This document shows positions 43,439 to 51,238 of a DNA stretch of 64,000 bases, piece by piece. The translations under genes were made by a program, and so were the position numbers. The notes below the pieces were generated by a model. It ran no database searches, had not been told where the DNA came from, and was given only the letters and a program-made list of their open reading frames with translations. The stretch lies in assembly GCA_958295915.1 (NCBI GenBank), contig OY282381.1, positions 952,722 through 1,016,721 of the forward strand. The letters are read 5' to 3'. The number at the start of each line of letters is the position of its first letter. The first letter of the stretch is position 1. The DNA comes from an uncultured Caldilineaceae bacterium. GTDB taxonomy: Bacteria; Chloroflexota; Anaerolineae; Caldilineales; Caldilineaceae.

Positions 43439-44848
43439 CTAGTGGTCAGTGGGCTGGTGGTCAGTGGGCTGGTGGTCAGCAACTGCAGTCCGCCCAGCAT
43501 AGTGCAACGCTACCTTGCGCATGGCGGCGGCAATGTCCTTGGCATCCTGTTCCGTGTAGGAGTTGCGGAACAGGATGAACCCTGTCTTGGGCAGCTCCCG
43601 TTCAACATGGGGCAGATAGAGCGCGCTGTAGTCGATACGCCGCTGCCCCTGTTCATCGACGAAAGGATAGCGGGAATGGCCGTAGGTGCGCTCTTCCGCG
43701 AAGATCGGGTAGCGGTAGAGCGGCCGACCCTGAATATAGGGCCCATAACAGTCGGGAATGCCCTCAGCCCTGACCGCTTCAGCGAAGCGCTCAGACGACA
43801 CGCCGGCTTCTGCCGCGTCCACCGTGTAGGCATAGACGTAGTAGGCGCTGCGGTCAGCGGGATGGACCTTTTGAATCTTGAAGCCGGGCAGATGGGGCGC
43901 TACCTCATCGAGGATGGCGGCTGTCCGGCGTCGCGCCCGGGTGGCCTCTTCCCAGCGGCCCAATTGGGCCAGACCGATCGCGGCGTGGAGATCGGTCATC
44001 GGGTGGAAGTCGCCCAGGAAGGCGTAGCCCCGATTCGAACCGCGCTGATAGGAGGTGGGCGCAAGGGAGCTGCGTAGGGCGCTGTCTATTTCCGCGCCCT
44101 TGCGGGCAAAGCCCATAGCTCGCCGGGCCAGCGCTTCATTGTTGGTGATGATCATACCGCCCTGGTCGGTGCTCAGGGTCTTGCCGCCGAGAGAAAAACA
44201 GCCGATATCACCGATGACGCCCACCTTGTCGCCCCGGTATTCGGCCAGATGGGCCTGAGAGCAGTCCTCGATCACGGGCAGATCATGGGCGCGGGCGATC
44301 TCCAGGATCGGACCCATATCGCAGGGATTGCCGTAGAGATGCACTACCAGGATGGCGCGGGTTCGCTCGGTGATGCGGCGCTCAATGTCGGCCGGATCGG
44401 AGTTGAAGGTCTCAGGATCCCAATCGGCGAAGACAGGGATGGCGTTGTGCAGCAAGATGCCCAACACAGAGCCAATATCGGAGGTGGGGGTTGTGATGAT
44501 CTCATCGCCAGGTTCAGGGTTGATGGCGGCGACAGCGGCGTGGATAGCGCCCGTGCCGGAAGTCGTGGCCACAGCGTACCTTGCGCCGTGGAGGGTGGCA
44601 AAGGCGTCGGCAAAGGCCTTCACCTTAAACTGGGAACGCCAGCCGGTCGGCGCATTGTCCATAACTTCCATGAGTTGGCGCCGTTCCTCCTCACCGAAGA
44701 TCCACTGGGGGCCAAAAGGCTGGCTACGCAGCGGCGCGCCGCCATCGATGGCAAGCGCGGCAGAAGTGAGGGTAGAGGCGTGAGGAATGAGAGGGGTGTC
44801 TCTCTTCTCGACCCCGCCCTCTCTCTTCTCAGAATTTGCCGTGGTCAT
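43439..44848 (-). CDS. DegT/DnrJ/EryC1/StrS-type PLP aminotransferase
   Basis: 469 aa from the ATG at 44848 (AAGGA 8 nt upstream). Motifs are ATTSGTGAIHAAV, VIEDCSQAHLAEYRGD and GCFSLGGKTLSTDQGG with the Schiff-base lysine. It is related throughout to the enzyme at 21586 (PGDEIITT, AILVVHLYGNPC). The N-terminal tail (about residues 5-30, EKREGGVEKRDTPLIPHAS) and the C-terminal tail (ADHQPTDHQPTDH, then TAG) are both encoded by dispersed repeats and are absent from the paralogue. Likely amino-sugar or aminocyclitol aminotransferase. Confidence 0.88.
   Translation of the reverse strand: MTTANSEKREGGVEKRDTPLIPHASTLTSAALAIDGGAPLRSQPFGPQWIFGEEERRQLMEVMDNAPTGWRSQFKVKAFADAFATLHGARYAVATTSGTGAIHAAVAAINPEPGDEIITTPTSDIGSVLGILLHNAIPVFADWDPETFNSDPADIERRITERTRAILVVHLYGNPCDMGPILEIARAHDLPVIEDCSQAHLAEYRGDKVGVIGDIGCFSLGGKTLSTDQGGMIITNNEALARRAMGFARKGAEIDSALRSSLAPTSYQRGSNRGYAFLGDFHPMTDLHAAIGLAQLGRWEEATRARRRTAAILDEVAPHLPGFKIQKVHPADRSAYYVYAYTVDAAEAGVSSERFAEAVRAEGIPDCYGPYIQGRPLYRYPIFAEERTYGHSRYPFVDEQGQRRIDYSALYLPHVERELPKTGFILFRNSYTEQDAKDIAAAMRKVALHYAGRTAVADHQPTDHQPTDH
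43441..43480 (-). repeat. 15-bp tandem junction repeat supplying an aminotransferase stop
   Basis: Unit GTGGTCAGTGGGCTG occurs about 2.6 times. On the minus strand it encodes the repeating DHQPT at the end of the aminotransferase and the TAG stop. It belongs to the CAGTGGTCAGTG junction family. Confidence 0.8.
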
Positions 44849-44884
44849 GAGCTGCATCCTTAGATCAGTGATCAGTGGTTCGTG

Positions 44885-46009
44885 TCAGACCTCATCGATG
44901 CGCCACCTGGTCGCGGCGGCATGGGTGATGCCGTCCGCCAAGGTGATCCAATAGCAGGTGAAGAGGCTGCCGTCATCGAACTGAACTGTGATTGGATAGC
45001 CTACATCGGAGCCTCCGCTGTGGCGCGGATAATCCGGCCACATGGGGGAGGCCGTGCCGGCGTCATCCCGCAGAATGATGGTGTTCTCCACATCCCAGCT
45101 CTTGCCGTTGTCCTCGCTGAGCGCCAGACGGATCCCCATCGGTTCCCAGCGATAGGTTACGCCGCAGAGCAGGCGGCCATCTTGCAGGCGCAGCAGATGG
45201 GGCGGATAGCCCTTGATATCTGTGCATAGGGGCTGAGACCAAGTGATGCCGCCGTCTTCCGACCAACTCTCCAGCAGGTATCCGCTTGTTATCTGGCCCG
45301 GGGTTGCATGGCGGATGTGGGCCAGAACTGTGCCCGGCTCGGTCTCGATGAAACAGGTCTCGTCTCCCATTACATCGGAAATGCTGGAAGAAAGAGGGTG
45401 CAGGCGCCAGGTGTCCGCCTGAGGATCGGAACGCCAGACAAAAACCTGGCCCTGACCGCCATCCTGATTGCGGGCGTATACAGGCAAGAGAATGCAGCCA
45501 TCTTGCAGCCGTGTCCAGCGAGGAAAAGCGGTCATCCAGCTGAAGCCGGGCGCCAGCCACTCGCGGCGCTCCCAGGTCTGCCCCTGATCGTGTGACCGTT
45601 GGCTGAAGAGCTTTGGCATGCCGATGAGTAGCTCCTGCCCCAGGTTGTTGGGATGCGCGCGCGCTGTCAGACCCAGCTCCTCAGCTTCAGCGCGACGCTC
45701 CGCAGGCCAGATTTCAAAGCCGACCGTACCCGTAGCCAGATAGGTCCCATCCGGCAGGATATCGGCGTAGCGGTCGTAGCGTTCGCGCGGCAACGCGCCG
45801 GGCCAGGCGAGGGGAATCGTCTGATCGTCCGTCTCTGTGAAGGTCTCTCCCTGATCTTCAGAGACCAGCACGATCCAATCGGCCAGGCCATAGTGATCCG
45901 CGAAGGGTGAAGATACGACTCCAACGGCCAAGCGGCCATCAGATAACAGTTGGGGTACAGGCCCCAAGGAATAAAAACCGGGCCGTTTGTACAAAATGCT
46001 GTGCCGCAT
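44885..46009 (-). CDS. Sialidase-like (Asp-box) propeller protein
   Basis: 374 aa from an ATG with AAGGAG 7 nt upstream. Asp-box motifs are VSEDQGETF, SHDQGQTW, SEDGGITW and SEDNGKSW, giving a GH33-like propeller. No signal peptide. YPPHLLRLQDGRLLCGVTYR is typical of the family. The stop is immediately followed by the junction repeat at 44866-44886, and the gene is the first enzyme after the permease genes in the operon. Substrate could be a sialic- or other acidic-sugar conjugate; this is inference. Confidence 0.8.
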   Translation of the reverse strand: MRHSILYKRPGFYSLGPVPQLLSDGRLAVGVVSSPFADHYGLADWIVLVSEDQGETFTETDDQTIPLAWPGALPRERYDRYADILPDGTYLATGTVGFEIWPAERRAEAEELGLTARAHPNNLGQELLIGMPKLFSQRSHDQGQTWERREWLAPGFSWMTAFPRWTRLQDGCILLPVYARNQDGGQGQVFVWRSDPQADTWRLHPLSSSISDVMGDETCFIETEPGTVLAHIRHATPGQITSGYLLESWSEDGGITWSQPLCTDIKGYPPHLLRLQDGRLLCGVTYRWEPMGIRLALSEDNGKSWDVENTIILRDDAGTASPMWPDYPRHSGGSDVGYPITVQFDDGSLFTCYWITLADGITHAAATRWRIDEV

Positions 46010-46050
46010 ACTCTATCTCCTTGCCTGAAAGCGGAGAGCGCTCTGTTCAT

Positions 46051-46074
46051 GTGGGCGAAACCCCCGCGATCCCA
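46051..46074 (-). repeat. Second copy of the GGGCGA-CCCGCGATCCCA palindromic repeat
   Basis: Matches the core of the element inside the FAD oxidase gene (1085-1119) but lies in the non-coding gap between the permease stop and the sialidase-like gene. Confidence 0.6.
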
Positions 46075-46083
46075 TCAATCCAT

Positions 46084-46111
46084 GCTGAGCGCAAGCCGCT
46101 TTGCGCTCAGC
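46084..46111 (-). repeat. Perfect 11-bp inverted repeat overlapping a permease stop codon
   Basis: GCTGAGCGCAA (46084-46094) pairs with TTGCGCTCAGC (46101-46111) across 6 nt. The TGA of the permease gene (46107-46109) lies inside one arm. No T-run follows on the minus strand, so it is more likely an mRNA end-stabilising element than a terminator. Confidence 0.65.
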
Positions 46112-47009
46112 CGCGTCTACGCGGATCCAGAATGTCGCGCAAGGCGTCGCCGATGAGATTGAGGGCGACCACAGTGGCAACCAGAATCAGACCCGGCGGA
46201 ACCCAAAGCCACCAGAAGCGTTGGATGAGGGTAAGATTGTTGGCCGCCGTGACGATATTTCCCCAGCTTGGCGTCGGCGGCTGCACACCAAGACCCAGGA
46301 AGCTGAGCCCCGCCTCGGCGATGATGACCGTGCCGATACCCAAGGTCATGTTGACCAACACCAAGGACATCACATGGGGCATAATATGCTGCCGGATGAT
46401 GCGCCAGTTGCTCGTCCCGATGGAGCGGGCAGCAAGTATAAAATCCAATTCTCGAATCGAAAGCACCTGCGAGCGAAAAACGCGAGTATCATGAGGCCAA
46501 CCTAACAGCCCCTGGCCAATCAAGAGGGTCGTGGGCGATGGACCAAAGGTGGCCACTATGATCAGAAGGAGAAAGATATCGGGGAAGACCAACATAATAT
46601 CGACCACACGCTGTATGCCAAGGTCGACTATGCCGCCACCGTACCCGGAAATCGCTCCCAACACCAAACCGATGGCCGTGCGAATAATCATCGCCAGCAG
46701 CCCGATGAGCAGCGACACACGGCCGCCGTAGAGGATGCGCGTGAGCATATCCCGCCCGGTCAGGTCCGTTCCCAACCAATGCGTGACGTTCGGGGGCTTG
46801 CGGATCGCCTGCACATCGATTTCCTGCGGTTCGAAAGGCGTGACCCAGGGAGCGATTATCACCAGGACCATAATCAGCAGCATGAACACAGCGCCGCCAA
46901 CAGCGCCCGGGTTTTGCAGAAACAGCCGCAGGTTCTGGGCAGCCAATGACGGCTTTTTAAGGGAAACCGTCTGCGCTGGCGCCGAGGACGCTTTGGCCTG
47001 CACGCTCAT
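46107..47009 (-). CDS. ABC importer permease, DppC/OppC type (fourth importer)
   Basis: 300 aa from the ATG at 47009; a TTG at 47027 would add six residues. After the Ala/Lys-rich N-terminus come a membrane helix and the signature THWLGTDLTGRDMLTRILYG. The coupling loop is DFILAARSIGTSNWRIIRQH, and the end is NLIGDALRDILDPRRRG. Six membrane helices expected. It pairs with the permease at 47179 across a 169-bp gap without recognisable genes. Confidence 0.92.
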   Translation of the reverse strand: MSVQAKASSAPAQTVSLKKPSLAAQNLRLFLQNPGAVGGAVFMLLIMVLVIIAPWVTPFEPQEIDVQAIRKPPNVTHWLGTDLTGRDMLTRILYGGRVSLLIGLLAMIIRTAIGLVLGAISGYGGGIVDLGIQRVVDIMLVFPDIFLLLIIVATFGPSPTTLLIGQGLLGWPHDTRVFRSQVLSIRELDFILAARSIGTSNWRIIRQHIMPHVMSLVLVNMTLGIGTVIIAEAGLSFLGLGVQPPTPSWGNIVTAANNLTLIQRFWWLWVPPGLILVATVVALNLIGDALRDILDPRRRG

Positions 47010-47178
47010 TCTCGACCCTCTCTCCAATCGTTCGGTGCTATGCGTACAAAAAGAAAATGACGGTCACTGTTGCCAGACATGGCGCCCCGCGCATGCGCGT
47101 CTATGGACAGGGACTGTCACCTGGATGTCGCCGAAACGCTGCCGGAAAGCCACGCCAAACCCGAGGAATCCCCAGCCA

Positions 47179-48207
47179 TTACGAATACCTGACCCGCGGA
47201 TCGACCCAAGTATAGCAGATGTCAACCACCAGATTGGCGAGAAGGACCATGACGGCTATCACCGTAATATTGGCTATCATAACAGAATAATCCTTGGCCT
47301 CGGTCGCCTGCGCGAACCACATGCCGAGGCCTGGATAGTTGAACGCCGTCTCAAAGAAGGCCGAACCACCGATGATGAAGGGGACGCTGCGACCAATGAT
47401 CGTCACCACCGGCAGCAGAGCATTGCGGAAGATGTGCCGGCTGCGTACGATACTCTCCTTTAACCCCTTTGCCCGCGACACAGTGATAAAATCAGCTTGC
47501 ATCGTCTCCAGAACGCTCGTCCGCGTCCAGCGGATCAGGCCAGCCGAGCCGCTGATTCCCATAGTGAGAACCGGTAGGAGCAGATGGTAGAGCCGGTCGC
47601 TGAAGTCCCCCCCAGTGCGAGGGTTGTACATACCACCGGCGGGGAACCAGCCCAGTTTGATGGCAAAGATAATAATCACCCAGGTGGCGAGCAGGAATCC
47701 CGGCACACTGATGATGATATAGGTGAGGAAGGAGACGACGTTGTCAAAGAGCGAATACTGGTATATGGCCGATAGCGAGCCAACGACGAGACCAATTATG
47801 ATGCTGAGCAGCAGCGACAGTACTGTCAGGCGCACTGTCACGCCGATACGCAGAGCCATCTGCGGGCCGATCAGTTCGGCAGTGCGCATGGCGCGGCCAA
47901 AATCCCCCTGCGCCACGCGGCTGACCCAGCGGAAATACTGCACAGGGATCGGGTCGTTAAGCCCAAGTCTCTCCCTCTGAAACTCGCTTGTGCTGACACC
48001 TTCCTCATCCCCGCGGCCTTTATAGGCTTCCCGTATACCCATCTGATCGCGCACCTGTTGCGCCGTCATGCCCTGGGTATCGCTGGCCAGAAACATGAAC
48101 AGCGTCGGGTCGCCGGGAGCCAGGCGCATCAACGCGAAGTTCAGATAGGTTATGACAAACATCATTGGGACGACCATCAGCAGCCGACGAATAATGTATT
48201 GGGTCAA
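47179..48207 (-). CDS. ABC importer permease, DppB/OppB type (fourth importer)
   Basis: 342 aa from a TTG at 48207 with GGAG 6 nt upstream. QYIIRRLLMVVPMMFVITYL forms the first helix. It is longer than its counterparts by a periplasmic segment (about residues 40-70, GMTAQQVRDQMGIREAYKGR). The coupling loop is DFITVSRAKGLKESIVRSRH, and the end is YTWVDPRVRYS. It is separated from the binding-protein gene by an inverted repeat. Confidence 0.92.
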   Translation of the reverse strand: MTQYIIRRLLMVVPMMFVITYLNFALMRLAPGDPTLFMFLASDTQGMTAQQVRDQMGIREAYKGRGDEEGVSTSEFQRERLGLNDPIPVQYFRWVSRVAQGDFGRAMRTAELIGPQMALRIGVTVRLTVLSLLLSIIIGLVVGSLSAIYQYSLFDNVVSFLTYIIISVPGFLLATWVIIIFAIKLGWFPAGGMYNPRTGGDFSDRLYHLLLPVLTMGISGSAGLIRWTRTSVLETMQADFITVSRAKGLKESIVRSRHIFRNALLPVVTIIGRSVPFIIGGSAFFETAFNYPGLGMWFAQATEAKDYSVMIANITVIAVMVLLANLVVDICYTWVDPRVRYS

Positions 48208-48259
48208 CTTGCACTCCAGACTCTATTCTGATCGATCGCTGAACTGACCGATGCCACAC

Positions 48260-48305
48260 CGATGAATGGTCAACGGCCAACCAGCGGCGCGCTAACCATT
48301 CATCG
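48260..48305 (-). repeat. 11-bp inverted repeat between binding-protein and permease genes
   Basis: CGATGAATGGT (48260-48270) pairs perfectly with ACCATTCATCG (48295-48305) across 24 nt. It lies at the same position in the operon as the hairpins at 4244-4286, 6007-6070, 13183-13233 and 34525-34553, but has an unrelated sequence. Confidence 0.6.
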
Positions 48306-48360
48306 AACGTTCAGCCACGATCTTTGCCTATACAAACCGGCAAGCGCAGTTACTCAGCGA

Positions 48361-50127
48361 CTACTCAATCCAGTACCAGCTGGCCACACCCTTTTCACCG
48401 GAGGTGCCCAGGAAGTTGAAGGCCTCTTCGGGCACAAACCCACCAAGATCGGCGGTCATTACATAGAACTCGGCGATCTGCGTCACACCCCAAATCGGAC
48501 CATCGTTGAAGTAGATCTGCATGATCTCTTCGCTCAAGCGAGAGAACTCATCTGGGTCCGTGGTCCCCATGGCGTCCACGCACATGTTGCGGAAATCCTC
48601 GTTGCACCAGTGGTACTTGGAAGGCCAGAAATCCTGCTCACAGCTACCGACCCAGTAGGTGCAGTTGCGGATGGTGTTCATCACCCAGCCGCCGACCATA
48701 TCGATGTCATAGTCGCCGCTTACATGCCGCTCATCACGCAGCTCGCGGCCGGCCAGGATCTCGCTCTGGATGCCGACTGCCGCCAGCTGCTGTTGCAGCA
48801 GGACAGACGCGTCACCTCCAGCGCCAGTCAATATGGTCAGCACGCGATCGGGGTCCCAACTGCCCTCGCCTTCAGCTTCGGCGAGCAACTGCTGAGACAG
48901 TTCAGGATTGTACTGGCGGGGCACAACGAGGCTCTCGTCGCAGTCGGGGCAGAACGACTCCGTCGCTGTGAGATGGCCGCGCAGGCCGAAGACGGAATCC
49001 TCAGGTTGGCCAAAGCCAAAGTAGAGCGCCTCCGCCCACACCTCGCGGTCGATGGCATAGGCGATGGCATCCATGACCTTGGGCGACAGCTTGCGACCCT
49101 CCATGCGGTTCAGGCCGTAACCGGTCATCATGAAGGTGCGCGGGTGAATGCTGATATCCGGCAGATCCTTGACCGTATCATAGTCGGTGGCGCCGATCTT
49201 GACCATGTCCGACTGGCGCTCAAGGAAGTTGGCCAGAGTCAGTCCCCCCTGTTCGGCGTAGCGCTTGATGCCAGGCTTGCCGTAGATGGCATTGCCCCAC
49301 CACTCTTCCCAGCGCTCGTTCTCCAGTACTTTGGCCTCTGCGTCATACTTGACGACCCGATAGGGCCCGCTGTGAACCTTGGGCATCCAAGCGTCGGGAA
49401 AGTCGCCAGCCCACAGCTGTGTAGGCGTATACTGCCCCAGATGGTGCTCCGGCAGAATGGAGAGCATACCCAGATCACGCCAGATCTCGCCCATGGGCGT
49501 GTCGAACTCGATCCGCATATTGAAATCGTCGATGATCTTGACGCCCGAGATCGAGTCAGCCGCACCGTCGTAGTAGTCCTGACCGCCGGCGACATTCGGT
49601 ATCATGCCTCTGGCGTCACCCAGCCAGTAGTCGGCATCGGCGTGATAGAGCAGATGGAAGGTAAAGGAGACGTCCTCAGTGGTGATGGTCTCTCCGTCGC
49701 TCCACTGGCCCTCTTCATACAGCTCGATCTCCAGAGCCATCTTGTCGTCGACCGGCTCAATGCGTTTGGCCAGCCAGGGTGTGGGTGTCGAATTGCCCAG
49801 AGGACCCAGAAAGATCAGCGGCATATTCAGCATATAGTAGGATTCACTGCTGAAGTTCCAGTTGCTGGCGGTGATGGAGCCCCAAACGCCGACACCCATT
49901 CGCGAGCGACCCGGCAGGATGAGCAGGCGGTCCGAATCGACTGTATCCGGATTGACAGCCAAATGAGCATCCGTCGTCTCCGCTGCAGCCTCCTCCTCCT
50001 CCATAGCCATTTCAGCATCTTGTCCGGTTTCGGGCGCGGAGTCAGCGGCACAGGCCGCAAACAGCAACGCGAGAACTGCCAAAATCGACAGGATGATAGA
50101 CTTCAACCACTTCTGTTTCATGCGCAT
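48361..50127 (-). CDS. Solute-binding lipoprotein, family 5 (fourth importer)
   Basis: 588 aa from the ATG at 50127 with GAGGAG 9 nt upstream; an ATG two codons later is also possible. Signal peptide with lipobox LFAAC, then a Glu/Met-rich linker. SBP_bac_5 domain with LYEEGQWSDGETITTEDVSFT, VHSGPYRVVKYD and MDAIAYAIDREVWAEALYFG. It is the most divergent of the five binding proteins. It starts a nine-gene minus-strand operon behind the promoter at 50283-50311. Confidence 0.92.
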   Translation of the reverse strand: MRMKQKWLKSIILSILAVLALLFAACAADSAPETGQDAEMAMEEEEAAAETTDAHLAVNPDTVDSDRLLILPGRSRMGVGVWGSITASNWNFSSESYYMLNMPLIFLGPLGNSTPTPWLAKRIEPVDDKMALEIELYEEGQWSDGETITTEDVSFTFHLLYHADADYWLGDARGMIPNVAGGQDYYDGAADSISGVKIIDDFNMRIEFDTPMGEIWRDLGMLSILPEHHLGQYTPTQLWAGDFPDAWMPKVHSGPYRVVKYDAEAKVLENERWEEWWGNAIYGKPGIKRYAEQGGLTLANFLERQSDMVKIGATDYDTVKDLPDISIHPRTFMMTGYGLNRMEGRKLSPKVMDAIAYAIDREVWAEALYFGFGQPEDSVFGLRGHLTATESFCPDCDESLVVPRQYNPELSQQLLAEAEGEGSWDPDRVLTILTGAGGDASVLLQQQLAAVGIQSEILAGRELRDERHVSGDYDIDMVGGWVMNTIRNCTYWVGSCEQDFWPSKYHWCNEDFRNMCVDAMGTTDPDEFSRLSEEIMQIYFNDGPIWGVTQIAEFYVMTADLGGFVPEEAFNFLGTSGEKGVASWYWIE

Positions 50128-50282
50128 GTCTTTTCTCTCCTCGGAAGGTGAATGTGAGTTGGTTTTGGTTTGTTGTGAATAGCGATACCGCAAGACAAAA
50201 TCAGAGGAAGCCGCTGGCAGTTGTGGCGAACAGCCGGCCCTTGTCAAAAGGTACGCTTGAGGCAATGTAAAGCTTTCAGACA

Positions 50283-50311
50283 ATTGTAAGCCAACGCCCG
50301 GCCGTTGTCAA
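50283..50311 (-). promoter_or_regulatory. Near-consensus promoter of the nine-gene minus-strand operon
   Basis: On the minus strand TTGACA (50306-50311), 17-nt spacer, TACAAT (50283-50288, 5 of 6). The start would be near 50276 with a leader of about 150 nt. A similar TTGACAAGGGCCGG at 50242-50247 and below repeats the -35 region 64 bp downstream but with a poor -10 (ACAACT). Confidence 0.6.
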
Positions 50312-50338
50312 ACAACGTCTTGAGGCTGGGGAGCCACG

Positions 50339-51193
50339 CTACGCGCCGTTTTCTGGTGTCAAGCCGGCCGCGCGCAGTTGCGCAGCCAGACGCTCCGCCC
50401 GTTCGGTCTGCGCGATGCGCTCTATCCGTTCCGCTTGCTCCGCACGTTCCGCTTGCTCCGCACGTTCGGTCTGCGCGATGCGCTCTGTCCGTTCCGCTTG
50501 CTCCGCACGTTCCGCTTGCTCCGCACGTTCGTGTCCGGTCAAAATCAGGGCGCCTTCCTCATCCTGCCAGCGCAACCAGGTACCGCTCTCGCCCTCAAAG
50601 ACACCCTGCCAGAGCCGTAGACCTAACCCAATCTCTGGCAGCCTGTCAGGAGAGCGCTCTTGATAGACGCTCCGCGCTGCCACAGACGTGAGTTTGTAGA
50701 CCCGAAGCGCACCCTCTTGCACATACTCTTGCGGGTCGAAAATCACGTAGTAGGGCACATGAAACCGAGCATAGCGCTCCATCTTTGTATCGCTTTCCCC
50801 ACCCCGGGTGTTCGATACAATCTCAATCACTACGTCGGGCGGCTTGTCATATTCCCAGATGAAGTAGCTACGTCCCTTCTTTTCCCACCAATCAGGCGGG
50901 CGCGCCACATCCAGGCTGAGAAAGACATCCGGCGCCAGCGGCGGTTCGCTGACGGCATAGAACACGCCAACATTAGCCGCCACAAGAAAGGGGCGGGGCG
51001 CGCCCCCCGGGCCTTCAGGTCCTGACCAGCTTGCATACAGAGGGCTGGTCAGCAGACGTTGTTGTTTCTCGGAAAACCAGTTGTCCACGGGTGTATCGTC
51101 CTCAGTGACCAGATGTTCGACATTGAACGCGTCTTCCGGCGCAAGTGTCAGCGCCGGTCCGTCCCGCTCAACCGGCAGGCGCGTTGTGGTCAT
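50339..51193 (-). CDS. Uma2-family (DUF820) PD-(D/E)XK endonuclease-like protein
   Basis: 284 aa from the ATG at 51193 with AAAGGAG upstream. The fold core reads PDVFLSLDVARP, then KPPDVVIEIVSNTRGGESDTK, which holds the D, E and K of the PD-(D/E)XK-like site, then YYVIFDPQEYVQEG. The C-terminus has a 21-residue repeat of ERAEQA-type heptads (encoded with a 63-bp period, 50411-50535), predicting a coiled coil, and closes with AAQLRAAGLTPENGA. Uma2 genes are abundant in cyanobacteria and Chloroflexota; their role is unclear. A 3' fragment of a relative lies at 14323. Confidence 0.85.
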   Translation of the reverse strand: MTTTRLPVERDGPALTLAPEDAFNVEHLVTEDDTPVDNWFSEKQQRLLTSPLYASWSGPEGPGGAPRPFLVAANVGVFYAVSEPPLAPDVFLSLDVARPPDWWEKKGRSYFIWEYDKPPDVVIEIVSNTRGGESDTKMERYARFHVPYYVIFDPQEYVQEGALRVYKLTSVAARSVYQERSPDRLPEIGLGLRLWQGVFEGESGTWLRWQDEEGALILTGHERAEQAERAEQAERTERIAQTERAEQAERAEQAERIERIAQTERAERLAAQLRAAGLTPENGA

Positions 51194-51238
51194 GTGGTCT
51201 CTCCTTTCAGGCTTTGCGGCGTCCACACATAACGCATT

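Noticed and set aside
43441..43480. Possible CRISPR-like repeat array
   Set aside because: Only a 15-bp contiguous tandem without spacers, and it encodes protein ends; no cas genes.
48262..50151. 629-codon plus-strand frame opposite the fourth binding protein
   Set aside because: The minus-strand lipoprotein has signal peptide, lipobox and family motifs; the plus-strand frame has none.
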